A model generated the notes under the pieces. The model was not told where the DNA came from, did no database searches, and saw only the letters and a program-made list of their open reading frames with translations. Shown one piece after another: positions 1 through 11,126 of a stretch of 64,000 nt of DNA. Origin of the DNA: Talpa occidentalis (lineage: Eukaryota; Chordata; Mammalia; Eulipotyphla; Talpidae); the NCBI RefSeq assembly GCF_014898055.3, contig NW_023603184.1, positions 32,797,359-32,861,358 on the forward strand, given 5' to 3'. Position 1 is the first letter of the stretch. Each line of letters opens with the position of its first letter. Both the position numbers and the translations under genes were made by a program.

Positions 1-379
1 AGAACAAGGTACTATCCAGGCAGATGGGGAAAGAGGGCTACCCAGAGGGCAACCTGGTAGCCTGCTTGAGTTGAGGTGCCACTAAGATTTCCAAATGCAA
101 ATCATAAGAATGCCCTAGACCTTATTGGATAGACGATAAAGAGAGGGTTGGCCAAAAGGAGAAGGACCCCAGAGGGAGAAAAGGGTAGGGGGGAATGAGT
201 AAATGGAGCCAATCTGGAAACAAACATCAGGTTTCTCTTCTGATAAAAAAGAGAGTGCCTGTAGGAGAAAGCAAGGCAGACACACATAAAAGTGAAACAA
301 AATAGCATGTATCCGGGTAAATTATAGGGACAACTATTCAGTTATTAGCCCTAGACATTCCATTTCCCTTACATTCTGA

Positions 380-950
380 ATCTATTTCTTCCTTTCCATT
401 ATCACTGCCATAACCTTATTCAAATTCTCATCAATTTCTCCTCACTCGTGTCTTATCTTTTCCCTGCCACCACAGTGATCTTTCTAAAACACTATCGAAA
501 CAAGTCACTTTTCCACTTAAGACCCAGATACCCCTTCAGCCTCATCCCTCCTGTCAGGCTGAAGTGCTTATAGTTCCCTAAATCTGCAGCTTTGGAGCTT
601 CATGTAAGTAACTCTTGTTGCTGGTGTTCTGCCCTGCTCACAGTTTCTCTAACCACTACCGCCATTCAATCACTCTGAGCCAACTTTAATCCATGCCTTC
701 AGACTCAGCTCAAACATGACATCTTCCAAGTCTGGACTATGTCCCTCCTCTTATGCGCCCATGAACATCTTATGTTTGTGCCTTCACAACCATTATCAGA
801 TTGAATTGTTAAGGGCCCCTGATTCTTCCGTCTCCTCAACCATGTATTAATATCTTGGAAACTTCCAGTGTCTAAATATAGTATTTCAGTATACAGTATT
901 TCACTGGCATTCAGAAAATGGTTGATGGATGAATCAATCAATCAATCACT
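380..950 (+). repeat. L2-type LINE relic
   Basis: L2 3'-end texture: ttatcactgccataacctta, tttctaaaacactatcgaaa, gttctgccctgctcacagtt, ccttcagactcagctcaaac, and an end near ggttgatggatgaatcaatc, where L2 usually ends in a GAATGA repeat. Confidence 0.6.
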
Positions 951-1418
951 GTGGAAAACTGAGCCTATACCTTATGACAGGAAGAGAAAACAATCTATCA
1001 AAAAAGCAAGATTAACAGAAAGAATCATCAGAAATACGGAACAGACTAGAAGAAAAAAAGACAAGGGCCAAAAGCAGGATCTAAGGTTCAGGCTACAGAT
1101 GAACTTGACAGTAAGAAAAATAAAGACAAGAGACCCATCTGAGCTCTAGCTAAGGAAGATGGACAGAGTCCCACAGTTAGCATGGAAAGCCACAGAACAA
1201 TCTCAGGATCTGGAAGGAGTAAACTTTGTGCTAGAATCTATAGAACTCTCCCAAGACTAAAAAGAAGCCACAATGAAAGTAATAAATAGTTTAGCTTGGA
1301 ATCAGAAGAAAAAAAAAAAAAAGCTGGGGTAAAGGCCAGGACAAGACTAGATAGATCAAAGAGAAGATAATGGCAGGGAAATCTAGGAGGTAAAATGATA
1401 GAGAACAGGATTTGGAGT

Positions 1419-1560
1419 TGGGTGGCTCCACCACTTACCAGCTCTGTGTCCTTGGACAAGCTAAACCTTTTGTTATCTAGGAATTTTAGATTCTTCACTG
1501 GTAAAATGGGAACAGAATACCTATTTCATAGAACTATTAAAAAAACATGAGGTATACTAT
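1419..1560 (+). repeat. MIR relic
   Basis: The sequence order ccaccacttaccagctctgt, ccttggacaagctaaacctt and ttcttcactggtaaaatggg corresponds to the tRNA-related head and core of MIR. Confidence 0.7.
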
Positions 1561-2103
1561 TGTTTGTAAATGAAAGGAACAATGAAATTGGCATCTATTA
1601 TTATCAATGTTGACCAGAAGTTGCGTCTCTTCTGTCCCAAGGCCTCTAGTGCTTATAAATGGTTCCCGGTTCTCAGTGCAAGGGAGGAACATGTGTTGAT
1701 AAGTGAATGTACTCCAAGATATGAGGGACCCAATATGTTACTATTCCCAGTGGGAGATGCTGCTGCAAAGGGCAATGCTAAACCCCAAAGAATGGCACTA
1801 ACTTGTAAGCTAGATCAGAGCCCAGTGGGATGGCACAAAATAACGTGTTATTTTGTGTAACAGTCACAGTATGGATTTGTTATTCATGATATGGCTAAGG
1901 TGTCATTATACCATTAGACTCATACAGAGGACAAGCCAGAACTCCATCTGCAAGGAATACAGTGTCAGCAGTGTTACTTGAATGGTAATCATCCTGGATA
2001 TGTCTTTCAAATTGGAAAAAGGAAGTATGTATCAATGGAATAGAAGCCAGGTTCTCCAATCTTGGGTCTAAAAATGTCAGGATGTTCAGAAGGAGCTCCT
2101 GGG
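1561..2103. other. Unassigned intronic DNA
   Basis: No gene or named repeat is recognised apart from the 24-bp palindrome at 1834-1857. The 96-codon plus-strand frame here has no family resemblance. Confidence 0.4.
1834..1857. repeat. 11-bp perfect inverted repeat with 2-bp spacer
   Basis: cacaaaataac (1834-1844) and gttattttgtg (1847-1857) are exact reverse complements around GT. There is no obvious associated gene or repeat. Confidence 0.85.
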
Positions 2104-2412
2104 AAATACACTTTTTTTTAAATTTTTTTTTTTACATCATTGTTCACTTTTGTACAAGTTTGAATTTTCCTCTCAGGTGTAATCCCCATAAAATGACTAC
2201 CACCAAGACATCCATGAACTGTCACCATGGTCTCTGGTGCTCTTCCTTCCCCTGTTTTGATCCCTCTCTCCCCTCTTCCCCTGCTGAATGTCTCTGATTT
2301 GCAGTTTGCCTGCTAGTTGTCTTTTTTTTTCCTGATCCCTTGTTTGGCTCCCCTGTATTCCTCCTATAAGTGAGATCATCCGATATTTTTCTTTTTCCTG
2401 TTGAATTAGGAA
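2104..2412 (-). mobile_element. L1 3' end, lineage-specific subfamily, minus strand
   Basis: The + strand begins with a T-run and TTACATCATTGTTCACTTTTGTACAA and ends in the tail of L1 ORF2 (gtgagatcatccgatatttt, the complement of the KYRMISLI codons). The 3' UTR matches the copy at 43952-44201 but not the younger L1s at 8.7 and 11 kb. A degenerate TSD (ggaaatacac versus ggaagtacgt) may flank it. Confidence 0.85.
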
Positions 2413-3204
2413 GTACGTTTTTAGATTGGACCCACCACATAGGCAAGAGGCCACAGCTAGAAAAGAGGGCCAGGTCAGGGTCAAGGAAATGGTGCTCAAT
2501 CCCTGGAACAGGAGATCGAGTTACTTAGTCCAAGTGAGCCAATCTGCTTCAGCTTTTCCTTTGCCTCATTACCTACTGTCCTTCTCTGTCTTTGGGACAA
2601 GCCCTCAGGACAGTGCCAGCCTACCACAGCTGTGCTCAGTAGATGCAGAGAAAAGTCTGTGTCCAAACATGAGCCAAGGTCTTACTGGACACCCACAACT
2701 TCTTTAAGATCCAAAAAGGAACTTATGCAAGGGACAGCACTGGGACAAGTGCCACCTACTCACACTTAGAAAATTTCCCTCCGGGGCTAAATTCTTAAGT
2801 TTTAGGTTTGTTTTAATAATGAGCTGATGGAAATTTATCTAAGTGCATGGAGGCTTCACAATACCTAGAGAATCATATACCAATCATTTATTCATTTCCC
2901 TTTTACTGAACACCTACTGTATACTCAGCATAGAAAAGAAAACACAGGGAAAAAATCAAGAATGACACATCCCCTCCGAAGATGTCCAAGGTAAGATGAA
3001 GGGGAAAGATATGTGCACATGAAGCCACTTAAAACAAATGAAATCTAGCTACAAAGCAATGCCACATGCACTAAAACAAAACAGCAGCATGGAGGAGACA
3101 GAAGGGAGGCCAAGAGGGCCTATGGTCTCCAGTAGGCTCGTGAAACAGGTAGAACTGAAGCTGGACCTTAAGCAGCAGCACTAGTTGGATAAAAATTGGG
3201 GAAG
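2413..3204. other. Mostly unassigned DNA with an old repeat-like part
   Basis: 2880-3180 contains text such as attcatttcccttttactga acacctactg and gtgaaacaggtagaactgaa, resembling an old dispersed mammalian repeat I cannot name. The rest is unassigned. Confidence 0.35.
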
Positions 3205-3465
3205 GGGGCCTCCCCTGGTGGTGCAGACGGCTGAGCGCTGCGCTGTGAAGCTGTCCGCAGCCTCTGCAGTGCCGGTTCGATCCCGGCCAGCAGGCGAGGG
3301 TCCCACATGGCGCCGCAGACCTCTCCTGCCAAGCCCGCTGCTCCCCTCAGCAGTGTATTTCGTCAGTCTGCCTGTTCTGTTCCCCGCTCTGTCTCTGGTG
3401 AATCCTCTCACCCTCCCATGCATCTGGCCTGTACCCTGGTTCTTATATAAATAAATAAATCTTAA
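3205..3465 (+). mobile_element. tRNA-derived SINE, older subtype
   Basis: The head is ggcctcccctggtggtgcag, the B box ggttcgatcc, the body ctcccctcagcagtgtattt, and the tail runs from a CATCTGGCCTGTACC motif into ATAAATAAATAAATCTT. The flanks suggest an imperfect TSD (aaaaattggggaagg on the left, aaattttgaggaagg on the right). Confidence 0.93.
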
Positions 3466-3629
3466 AAAAATTTTGAGGAAGGATAATGGTACTTCAAAAT
3501 TATAGTAGCATTCATTCTTTCATTCATCTATCCAGTACATTTTTATTGAATACCTACTCTGTGCCAGACACTGTGAAACTGACATGAAGAAGACACAAAA
3601 ACAACACAACAAAAACCTGGAGAGTTTAA

Positions 3630-3796
3630 CATGTTTTAAGCACTTTACCTGAGTTAACTCACTTGATCTCCCCAAAGTCATATAAAGCAAGTGGTTATTA
3701 TCTTCATTTTATAAGTAGGGCAAATGAAGCACAATGAAGTTGAGTAACTTTTCTGAGTGGCAGCACCTGAATTCAGACCTAGGCTGTCTGGCTCGG
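3630..3796 (-). repeat. MIR relic, minus strand
   Basis: Reverse MIR core and head: agcactttacctgagttaac, tatcttcattttataagtag, tgaattcagacctaggctgt. Confidence 0.75.
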
Positions 3797-3799
3797 GCA

Positions 3800-3962
3800 G
3801 TTTTTTTTTTTTTTTTCTTTTTTTAAATAAAACAGTTTAATTGAGGTGTAACTGACATATGTAAATTTAACACATACAATTTGGCAAGTTTTGACTATGT
3901 ATAAGCCCAGCCAAACCCTCATAACAATCAAACTAGCTCCATTACTCCAATGTCTCCTCATT
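3800..3962 (-). repeat. Old L1M-type 3' end, minus strand
   Basis: A T-run is followed by cagtttaattgaggtgtaac, tgacatatg and the atttggcaagttttgac pattern of old L1 3' UTRs read in reverse. Confidence 0.8.
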
Positions 3963-4399
3963 CAGTTCTGGGCAGTTTTAACAATGGCTCACTGACAGAA
4001 ACACAGGGAAGTCAAAGTGGGGTGTTAATTTGGGGGTTAGAAAATGATGTTTTGGGATATGAGTTAGAGATTTTATTCAGCAAATATCAGAAACAGGGGA
4101 CTGGAGCAATTAGAGGTGGGAATACCGGTTTCCAGAATTCTCAAATAAAAATGAAAGAAAGATTCCACTGAAGGAAGAGCCAGGACTAAGGACTGAATCT
4201 GGAGAGGCAACAGTATAGAGGACAGAATCACAATGAAAGAGACAGAGATGTGAAAGGGTAACAAGAAATACACAGTGCTATGAAAACCAAGGGGGTAGAC
4301 AGTGTCTAGAAAGGCAGATGCTACAGAAGAGCCAAGAACAATGATGATACTGTATGTGGCATTTCAGGGGGGTTGGGAGGGGTGAGGGAGAATCCCTCA

Positions 4400-4592
4400 G
4401 ATATAATCTAATTTAATAATTTTCTGAAAAGATAAAAGGAATCTAGAAAATTTTGATACCTGGTTAGCAACAGGTATTACACCAAAGTCATTTTCCATTG
4501 AGGGAACCTGGCTGAAGGATGCACAGAATTCCCTGTATTATTTTTGTAAATTCCTATGAGTCTACAATTATTTCAAGATAAAAAGTTGAAAA
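4400..4592 (+). repeat. Old L1M-type 3' end, plus strand
   Basis: Ends with the typical old L1 terminus: ttgagggaacctggctgaag, ccctgtattatttttgtaaa, attatttcaagataaaaag. Confidence 0.8.
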
Positions 4593-4594
4593 TA

Positions 4595-4815
4595 ATAAAA
4601 GGATAAATGGTATACCTAATGTATACAAGGCACTGCACTGGACAATTTCTTAATAAAGGACCATCTGAACCACCAAATAATGCTCCTACTCCCATTCTAT
4701 AGCTAACAAAATTGAGACACATAATAAGGGATTTGCCCAAAGTCACCCTCCTACTTAACCAAGGTACCAAAATATTAACTTCTTCTACTACAGTGTACAC
4801 AGATTCCATTGAAAG
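4595..4815 (-). repeat. MIR relic, minus strand
   Basis: Contains acaaggcactgcactggaca, cccattctatagctaacaaa, tttgcccaaagtcaccctcc, the reverse MIR order. Confidence 0.7.
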
Positions 4816-6085
4816 CAACCCCAAAAAGTGGACTCATGGCTCCTACCTGAACAAGTCCCAGCCTTGATGTATTATGTCTACACGACTTTGGAATGAGCTA
4901 TCTGACCCCATCCTAGCCCATTTTCTAATCAGTAAAATGGATCGACAGTTTCTGTTTAATTAACTCACAGGACTACTGTGAGATTCAGTGAGATAAAGAG
5001 TGTACCAAATTCTTGCAAGCTGTAAAGTCTGTGCCTATCTGAGGGACTGACATTCTGAAACAACTGACCATGAGTAAGGTCAGCTCTAGCAAAACAGACA
5101 GAGGGGAAGGGGAAATATGTGCACTATCAACTCTTGCTTGCCTGTCCTTTGGGGTGCGATATGACCCGAGAGAGGCACCAGCCACTGGCAGCATCTGGTC
5201 AAGGGCAGGCAGTCCTCTGCACAATCCTGTATCAGCAACATTAGACCAAATCATCTTCCTCCCTACATCAAACCCACTTGCTCATTGCTCTACACACATA
5301 TGGTGTCCTTACCTATGCGGATGACCTGTGCCCCCAGAAACTTCAGTTCTTTGTAAAGGAGAACTCTGCTATGAGGGTACTGGAAATATAACCCTCTGGC
5401 CCATAACACCCAGCCCTAGCTCAAAGCTATCCTGCTGGAGTAGCTATTCTTAGTACAAACCTGAGCTTCAGAAATGAGCAACTCCAGATAACTCCTTGAG
5501 TTAAAACTCAGTGTCCACAGTAGTGGAATTAGCCAGAGACGAAGCATTGATTTAGCAAAACAACAAAAACTACTGTCTCAAGCATAGTTTGGCATGGCAC
5601 TGGTTCTGGTTATAGAAATGTGTTCTGGACTACATTTCAGGAAGGTGGTCTAGCCAGTGTTTTAGTCGTGCACAAGGAAAAAATGGGCTAGGGATGCCAG
5701 TGCAAACAAACTTCCCTGATTTGACCAAAAGATACTTATTACTGCAAATCCCAGTGATTCCATCAAGAGCCCTTAATTGTGGCTGAAAGTTGGTCAGAAC
5801 TTGCAGCCTGGTCTTACCTCCAATACCAGTGACACAGCCCTAAGTTAAGACCACATCAGTTGAGCACCACCTCCCAACTGGTCTCCTGGTCAACTTCTAA
5901 GCCACCCTCCAAGGACAGTCAGGAAGAACTCGAATCATGTCATTACTGTTCAGTAATCACTCACAAATATCATGACTGCAAAATCCAGTGAAGCCCAGAT
6001 CCCATGGCTGGGCAGCCAAAGACCATCTCAACCTGGTTCCAGTCAACCTTTACAACACTGCTTCATGTTCTTTAAGCACCAGCCA
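4816..6085. other. Unique intronic DNA
   Basis: No recognised gene, exon or repeat family apart from short MIR-like scraps near 4900-4990. Frames of 84-89 codons around 4985-5324 overlap on both strands and look like chance. Confidence 0.4.
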
Positions 6086-6440
6086 AAATGAATCCCTAAA
6101 TTCAGCCTGTGATTCCTGTTTCTGTACTTCATGCAATATGCTCCATGTGGAAGGCTCCCTTCTTATCCAAATTCTACCCAATCTTCAAGCCAGTTTAAAT
6201 CCAACCTCTTTCAGGAAGCTTTCCCTGTTTATTCTAATTCACACTATTTTAGCCACAGACTACATTATCTGGGGGAGTTCTCATAAAATACTAGAGTCTA
6301 GGCATTGTCTACAGATTCTAGCGGAATCCCAGCCCTCCTTATTCTCAGGATATTGTCTTGGTGCCCAGAGTTCCTGCTTATCAGCTAGATGTAGGCTCAC
6401 TCAGGGGGCCTCTCACCAAGGGCAAAAGTCCTGTTATGAG
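6086..6440 (+). repeat. L2-like LINE relic
   Basis: Contains cttcaagccagtttaaatcc, ctctttcaggaagctttccc and a downstream cctccttattctcaggatat, consistent with a diverged L2 3' region. This explains the 168-codon open frame here, which has no protein-family resemblance. Confidence 0.5.
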
Positions 6441-7190
6441 GAGCATACTGAGAAACCAGTATCTGCTGAAAACAGCAGGCAGGTATTTGAATAGAGATAG
6501 TATGCGTTGACTAACTAACAATGGAGCCTCCCAGGCAATACTCCCTGGTCACTCCACTCTAGTTTACATCCTAGGTAATGTATCCCCCATGCATGTACAC
6601 TCCTTAAGTATTTGTCGCACCTCTGTACTTGATGCTAATAAATATGAGACCTCCTATGGACCAGGGCTGCACATTATATCCATTGCAGCCCCTCTAAGCT
6701 TCTCATTGCTTCACATGAACTTTGAGTAATCTCTCTCATCCCGCGCCGCTCCCAGTGCTGCCGCCAATAGGTTTTGATTTAATTAGCTTGGGACAGGACT
6801 AAATTATTGATTTTTCACATTTTCAAGGTACTGCTAATGTGCAACCAGATTTAAAACCCATTGTCCTAGTTAGACGTGATCTTTCCCTTCACTGATCTCT
6901 CATAGCACTTTATCTAAATCTTTTATGACACATAATTTCTAGTTTCTTTTAAATGTCTTATTTTAAAAAGATTTTAATGAAGCTTGTTTTGTTTTATTGA
7001 TGTCTATTTAGGTACTAAATACTAAATGGGATAAAGCAGCAGTCAAAACAAAGCACCTGTTCTCATGGAGTTTACATTCTAATAGGTACTACACAAATAA
7101 CCTAAGGTCAGATAACAAGTGCTATTAAAAGTAAAATAGGGGGGGCGTTGAGAATAAAAATAGAGAGGGTGGCTAGGAACAGTTTTATTT
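6441..7190. other. Unassigned intronic DNA
   Basis: No gene seen. A short GC-rich patch (tcccgcgccgctcccagtgc) lies at about 6738. 7040-7140 resembles an old dispersed repeat (cctgttctcatggagtttac). Confidence 0.35.
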
Positions 7191-7194
7191 ATAT

Positions 7195-7320
7195 ACACAT
7201 CTCTTTTCAAAACAGCTCATTGTCTGACAAGAAAACCTGTGTCATCTTGTATTTTACAACTTTTTGTGCAGTGGTTGACACATAATATGTGCTCAATAAA
7301 CTCTATGAATGAGGGGCGAG
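7195..7320 (+). repeat. L2 3' end
   Basis: Ends gtggttgacacataatatgt gctcaataaactctatgaat, the terminal L2 text. Confidence 0.75.
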
Positions 7321-8651
7321 AGAAAGAAGGGAAGAAAAATAAAGAGAGAGAACGGATCAAAATATCATATCCAAGGCCACATCCCCCATAATGTCCAGGG
7401 CAACACTTGAAATATAAAATACACTCAATGGATAAGTTGGTTGAGTGTGTGAACTTGACTGGATTTAGGAACAAGGCATCAGAGGATCCCAAACCAGCAA
7501 GCTACCCCCAAGGTCACCAAGCCCAAACTCCTCACTTTAAAGATAAAACTGACATCCAAAAAGATAATTACCTAACTGGTCCAAGAGGCCAGGAGACCTG
7601 AATCCTCAGCTCATCTGACACCTAGGTTAGTGCTCATCTCATCAAACTGAAACACTTTTAACATCAGAAAAATACCTTGAGGTTTGTTAACACAACTGGC
7701 CCCAATAATACTCAGATTAGCATCAGAACTAAAGAAAACTTGAGTGTCTTTGGCTTCAAACAATATTTTCTGATGGCTAAAACCTGGTGTATTTGTAGGA
7801 CAACCTCACCCTCCTTACACTTCATCACCCCATTCCACCACTCCTATCAAGGCAGGCAAGATATTGGTGAGTTTCCAATTGCACATGCAACTCTAAACAC
7901 TTCCCTTTCCCATCCTTAGCCACAGTTCCAATGAAGTATGGAACACACAGCCTCAGGCTAAGCAGGAAAGTGGATGCAAAGAAGTTAATGAGCTGAAGGC
8001 CCTGGCCAGGTGAAGGAGGCCAGCAGGTGCTGGGAGTGCTGAGGGAGCTGTGGGGTGTGCTCCAGGCAACTGGTGGGCCAGCTGGCGTTGGTGTGGGAAA
8101 ACAACTTCTGGCATGTAGAGAAGCAAATTCAACATTTTCGTTTCATTTTTCTTAAAACCCTGAGGAATCATAGAATCCATCTGGATGCAACAAAGACCAA
8201 TTTTCTAGAATAACGTTTCAAACAAAATGCTCTTCCTCAAGACTTCCAAATATTGTACAGTCGGCATGGGTCTCTTTGGCCTTTGAGGAAACAGAACGCT
8301 AGTCTAACACTAGATCTTTCTGTACCTTTAGAATCTGGGGATGGTCAAAGTGAAAACACAGAGGCAATGGAAGATCCCTTAATGGGGTTTTCTGATCAGC
8401 CAAGAAAAAGTTGGCCTAGTATAACTTTTATTGTCAAATACATTGTTATATTGATACAGTATTTTTTTTTTAAATTGGCAATTCTGTATTGGGCACATAT
8501 GAAAGAGAAGCAGAGAGCTGATTACCTAAAACAAAAACTTCCAGCTTTACCTGAGCATGAGAATCACCTTGGGGCTCTGGACCACCACCAAATTAAAATC
8601 ACCATGGTAGAGACCTAGAACACCACGTGATTCTTATGAACTGGTTAGCAT
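7321..8651. other. Unassigned intronic DNA
   Basis: No exon or named repeat is supported. 8546-8640 (gagcatgagaatcacc, accacgtgattcttatgaac) may be a worn MER5/MER20 piece. Confidence 0.35.
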
Positions 8652-8669
8652 AAAAAACACCAACCTAGA

Positions 8670-9253
8670 TGGTGGGAGTGCAAACTGGTCCAACCACTAT
8701 GGAGAGCTGTGTGGAGATTTCTGGACCTACTAAACATAGAGCTTCCATATGATCCAGCAATTCCACTCCTAGGTATTTACCCAAAGGACACAGAAACATC
8801 AATTCCAAAGAACACCTGCACCCCTATGTTTATAGCAGCTCTATTTACAATAGCTAAGCTTTGGAAACACCCCAAATGCCCCAAAATAGATGACTGGATC
8901 AAGAAGATGTGGTACATATACACCATGGAATATTACTCAGCATTCAAAAAAGATAAACACATGCAATTTGCAGCAACATGGATGGCGCTGGAAGGGATCA
9001 TGCTCAGCGAAATAAGCCAGAAAGAAAAAGAAAAATACCGGATGGTCTCACTCATAGCAGGAATCTAGAAAACTTAAATAAGGGACCAGGAAAATGAATA
9101 ACTATAAGAAAGTGAAAATCAAAATCAACAAAAAACTATGAACCAGAGACACTTTTTGGGGGGTGGGGGCGGGAGGGGAGGGATTGGGGTCAGAATGGGG
9201 GGGTTGCAATTGTATGGGGAATATAAAAATAAAATTTATTATTTAAAAAAAAA
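8670..9253 (+). mobile_element. Young 5'-truncated LINE-1 3' end with 18-bp TSD
   Basis: Plus-strand L1 comprising the last 119 codons of ORF2 (ending [17 protein letters not shown]), the G-rich 3' UTR and an A tail. A perfect TSD, aaaaaacaccaacctaga, occurs at 8652-8669 and 9254-9271. Over the shared part it is almost identical to the minus-strand L1 at 11127-13694, with one residue difference (His versus Gln) in the ORF2 tail and a handful of base changes. Both therefore come from the same recently active subfamily. Confidence 0.95.
9158..9203 (+). other. G-rich tract of the L1 3' UTR (quadruplex candidate)
   Basis: Within the young L1 3' UTR the strand holds successive runs of three or more G separated by one to eight bases. 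This is the polypurine tract typical of L1 3' UTRs, able in principle to form a G-quadruplex. The opposite-strand copy is the C-rich block at 11177-11222. Confidence 0.7.
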
Positions 9254-9542
9254 AAAAAACACCAACCTAGAAAATTATAATATCCATGTCAGTGGATTAG
9301 AGTCAGCATTAACGGAAATTATATAAAATTTCTGGCATAGTGCCTGGCACATAATAAGTTCTCAGTAAGTGCTGGTTGTTACTGTTATTTAATTATTAAT
9401 AAAATCATCAAGTCTTGTCAGACAATAGCTATGTATGGATATCTACAACCAATAAAGCAGAGAGCACAACTATCCTAGGGAGAACTACCACTGCTTATCT
9501 CTTTTTTTCTTATTAACTTCATTCCCGTTACCCACCTAGCAC

Positions 9543-9727
9543 AATGGTTCTCAAAGTGTGGTTCTTGAACAAGCAACATCAGCATCATCTGGAAATTATT
9601 AGAAATGAAAACTCTCAGGCCCCACCCAGACCTACTGAAGGAGTACAGCATTAAAGGTGGGGTGCAGAAATCCATTTTAACAAGCTTTCCAGGCGATTCA
9701 GAGACACAATATAGTTTGAGAACCATC
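9543..9727 (+). repeat. hAT-Charlie MER5/MER20-group relic
   Basis: Starts near ggttctcaaagtgtggttct and ends agtttgagaaccatcac, with gccccacccagacctactga in the middle: the hallmark terminal and core sequences of this non-autonomous DNA transposon group. Confidence 0.85.
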
Positions 9728-9764
9728 ACCTTAATATGTTGCTACTACAAGTATGAACCCTGAA

Positions 9765-9892
9765 TTGGCAGCAGGGCTTATTAGAAATATAGAATCTCAG
9801 TCTCCATCCCAGACCCACTAAATCAGGTTCGACATTTGAATGAGTTCCCTGGTGACTTGCATGCACAATAGCATTTGAGCAGCACTGCAACC
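9765..9892 (+). repeat. Second MER5/MER20-group relic
   Basis: The text ttagaaatatagaatctcag, cccagacccactaaatcagg, gtgacttgcatgcacaatag and catttgagcagcactg matches the same group. It begins just after the previous element. Confidence 0.7.
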
Positions 9893-9964
9893 ACAGAAAT
9901 TTCAGAGATGCATGAGATTAGAGGGAACTGAATGTACCGCTATTCTGATTGCTGTTAAATTGGC

Positions 9965-10170
9965 ATTTTTAAGTACTTAACTAGGCACTGTCCTTAACAC
10001 GGGTTACGTTGTTCACCCTCACCAAGCTTAGTGGCAGGTACTTTTATTTTTTATGGATTAGAAAACTGAGAATTAAATCAGTAAAGTAAAGTAACTCTTG
10101 TAGGTCACACAAGGTAAGAAATGGTAAAGTTGGCCACCTCTGTGTAATCTAAACCTGTATTCCTTTCTTC
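9965..10170 (-). repeat. MIR relic, minus strand
   Basis: Contains ctaggcactgtccttaacac, ggattagaaaactgagaatt and ttgtaggtcacacaaggtaa, the reverse MIR arrangement. Confidence 0.65.
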
Positions 10171-11116
10171 ACCCCATAGTACATAGTTTGACAGTGTGGC
10201 TAAGCGGATACTGCTTCTCTATTGGTCCAAATGGAGCAACTTAAAAAAAGAGTCAGTTTCCAACTTATGAATAAGCAACTCTCCAAAAGTATGTGTTTCT
10301 AAGTCAGATACTTGTAACTAGTGATGGGATTCCTCATAGAAACTATTTACACTGTGGCTTCTACAAGAAGTTACTGCACCAGATAGTAGTAGCTCCCTGC
10401 AGGGTCAACACATCTGGGCTCCAGAAACGTGTTCATACTTCATGCATATCGGCATAAGAGATAGGCAAATCCTTCCATAGATATTAGCTATGAGAGCTAT
10501 TTACTGAGTGCTGCCAATGGAAAAGGTGCTGTGCCAGGTGCTTTGTGTGATAAAAGATGAAAAGATTCCAAGCCTCAAGAAATTCATAATCCAGTAAGGG
10601 ACATAAAGTAAGAACACAAACACATACCTAAAATCCAAAGTGGAAAATGGTGAGTGACAAAAGAGAAATGTCAATGGAAACTGAGAGAAGGGAGAATCAC
10701 TTAGGACCACTAAGTGACACGCAGAGACCACTTCAGTGAAGATGAGAGATCATTTCAGGGAAGGCTTCCCAAGGGGGTGCCATTGAAAGCCAAGTCTGGA
10801 AAGACAGGCACAACATGGATTAGGCAAAACTGGGCTTCCCGGCAAAGGGAGAAGTGTGAACCAAGACATGGAAGTATGAAAGAGAAGGTCATATCATAGA
10901 ATTGAATTATCGCCTTGGTTGAAGCACAAGGTTTGTTAAACTTGGATATGGGAGGTGAAACTAGGAAGGCAGGTCTGTAAGCAGGGGATATTCTAAATGC
11001 TGGGTTGAAAGATCAGAACTTTACTTTGTACACATATAGAGGGCTGCCTCTCATTACTCATCATATTACATAATAAATCATTGAACTCCAAACCCTTTTT
11101 GAAACAAGCTAGGGCA
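10171..11116. other. Unassigned DNA with an old repeat-like block
   Basis: 10490-10900 shows the order gtgctgtgccaggtgctttg, catttcagggaaggcttccc, ccaagacatggaagtatgaa, common in old dispersed mammalian repeats whose family I cannot name. No exon seen. Confidence 0.35.
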
Positions 11117-11126
11117 AAAACAAACA

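Noticed and set aside
5988..6494. 168-codon plus-strand open frame
   Set aside because: It covers L2-like text and has no recognisable domain or codon pattern of a gene.
8709..9068. 119-codon frame that could look like a small gene
   Set aside because: It is the C-terminal end of L1 ORF2 in the young truncated L1.
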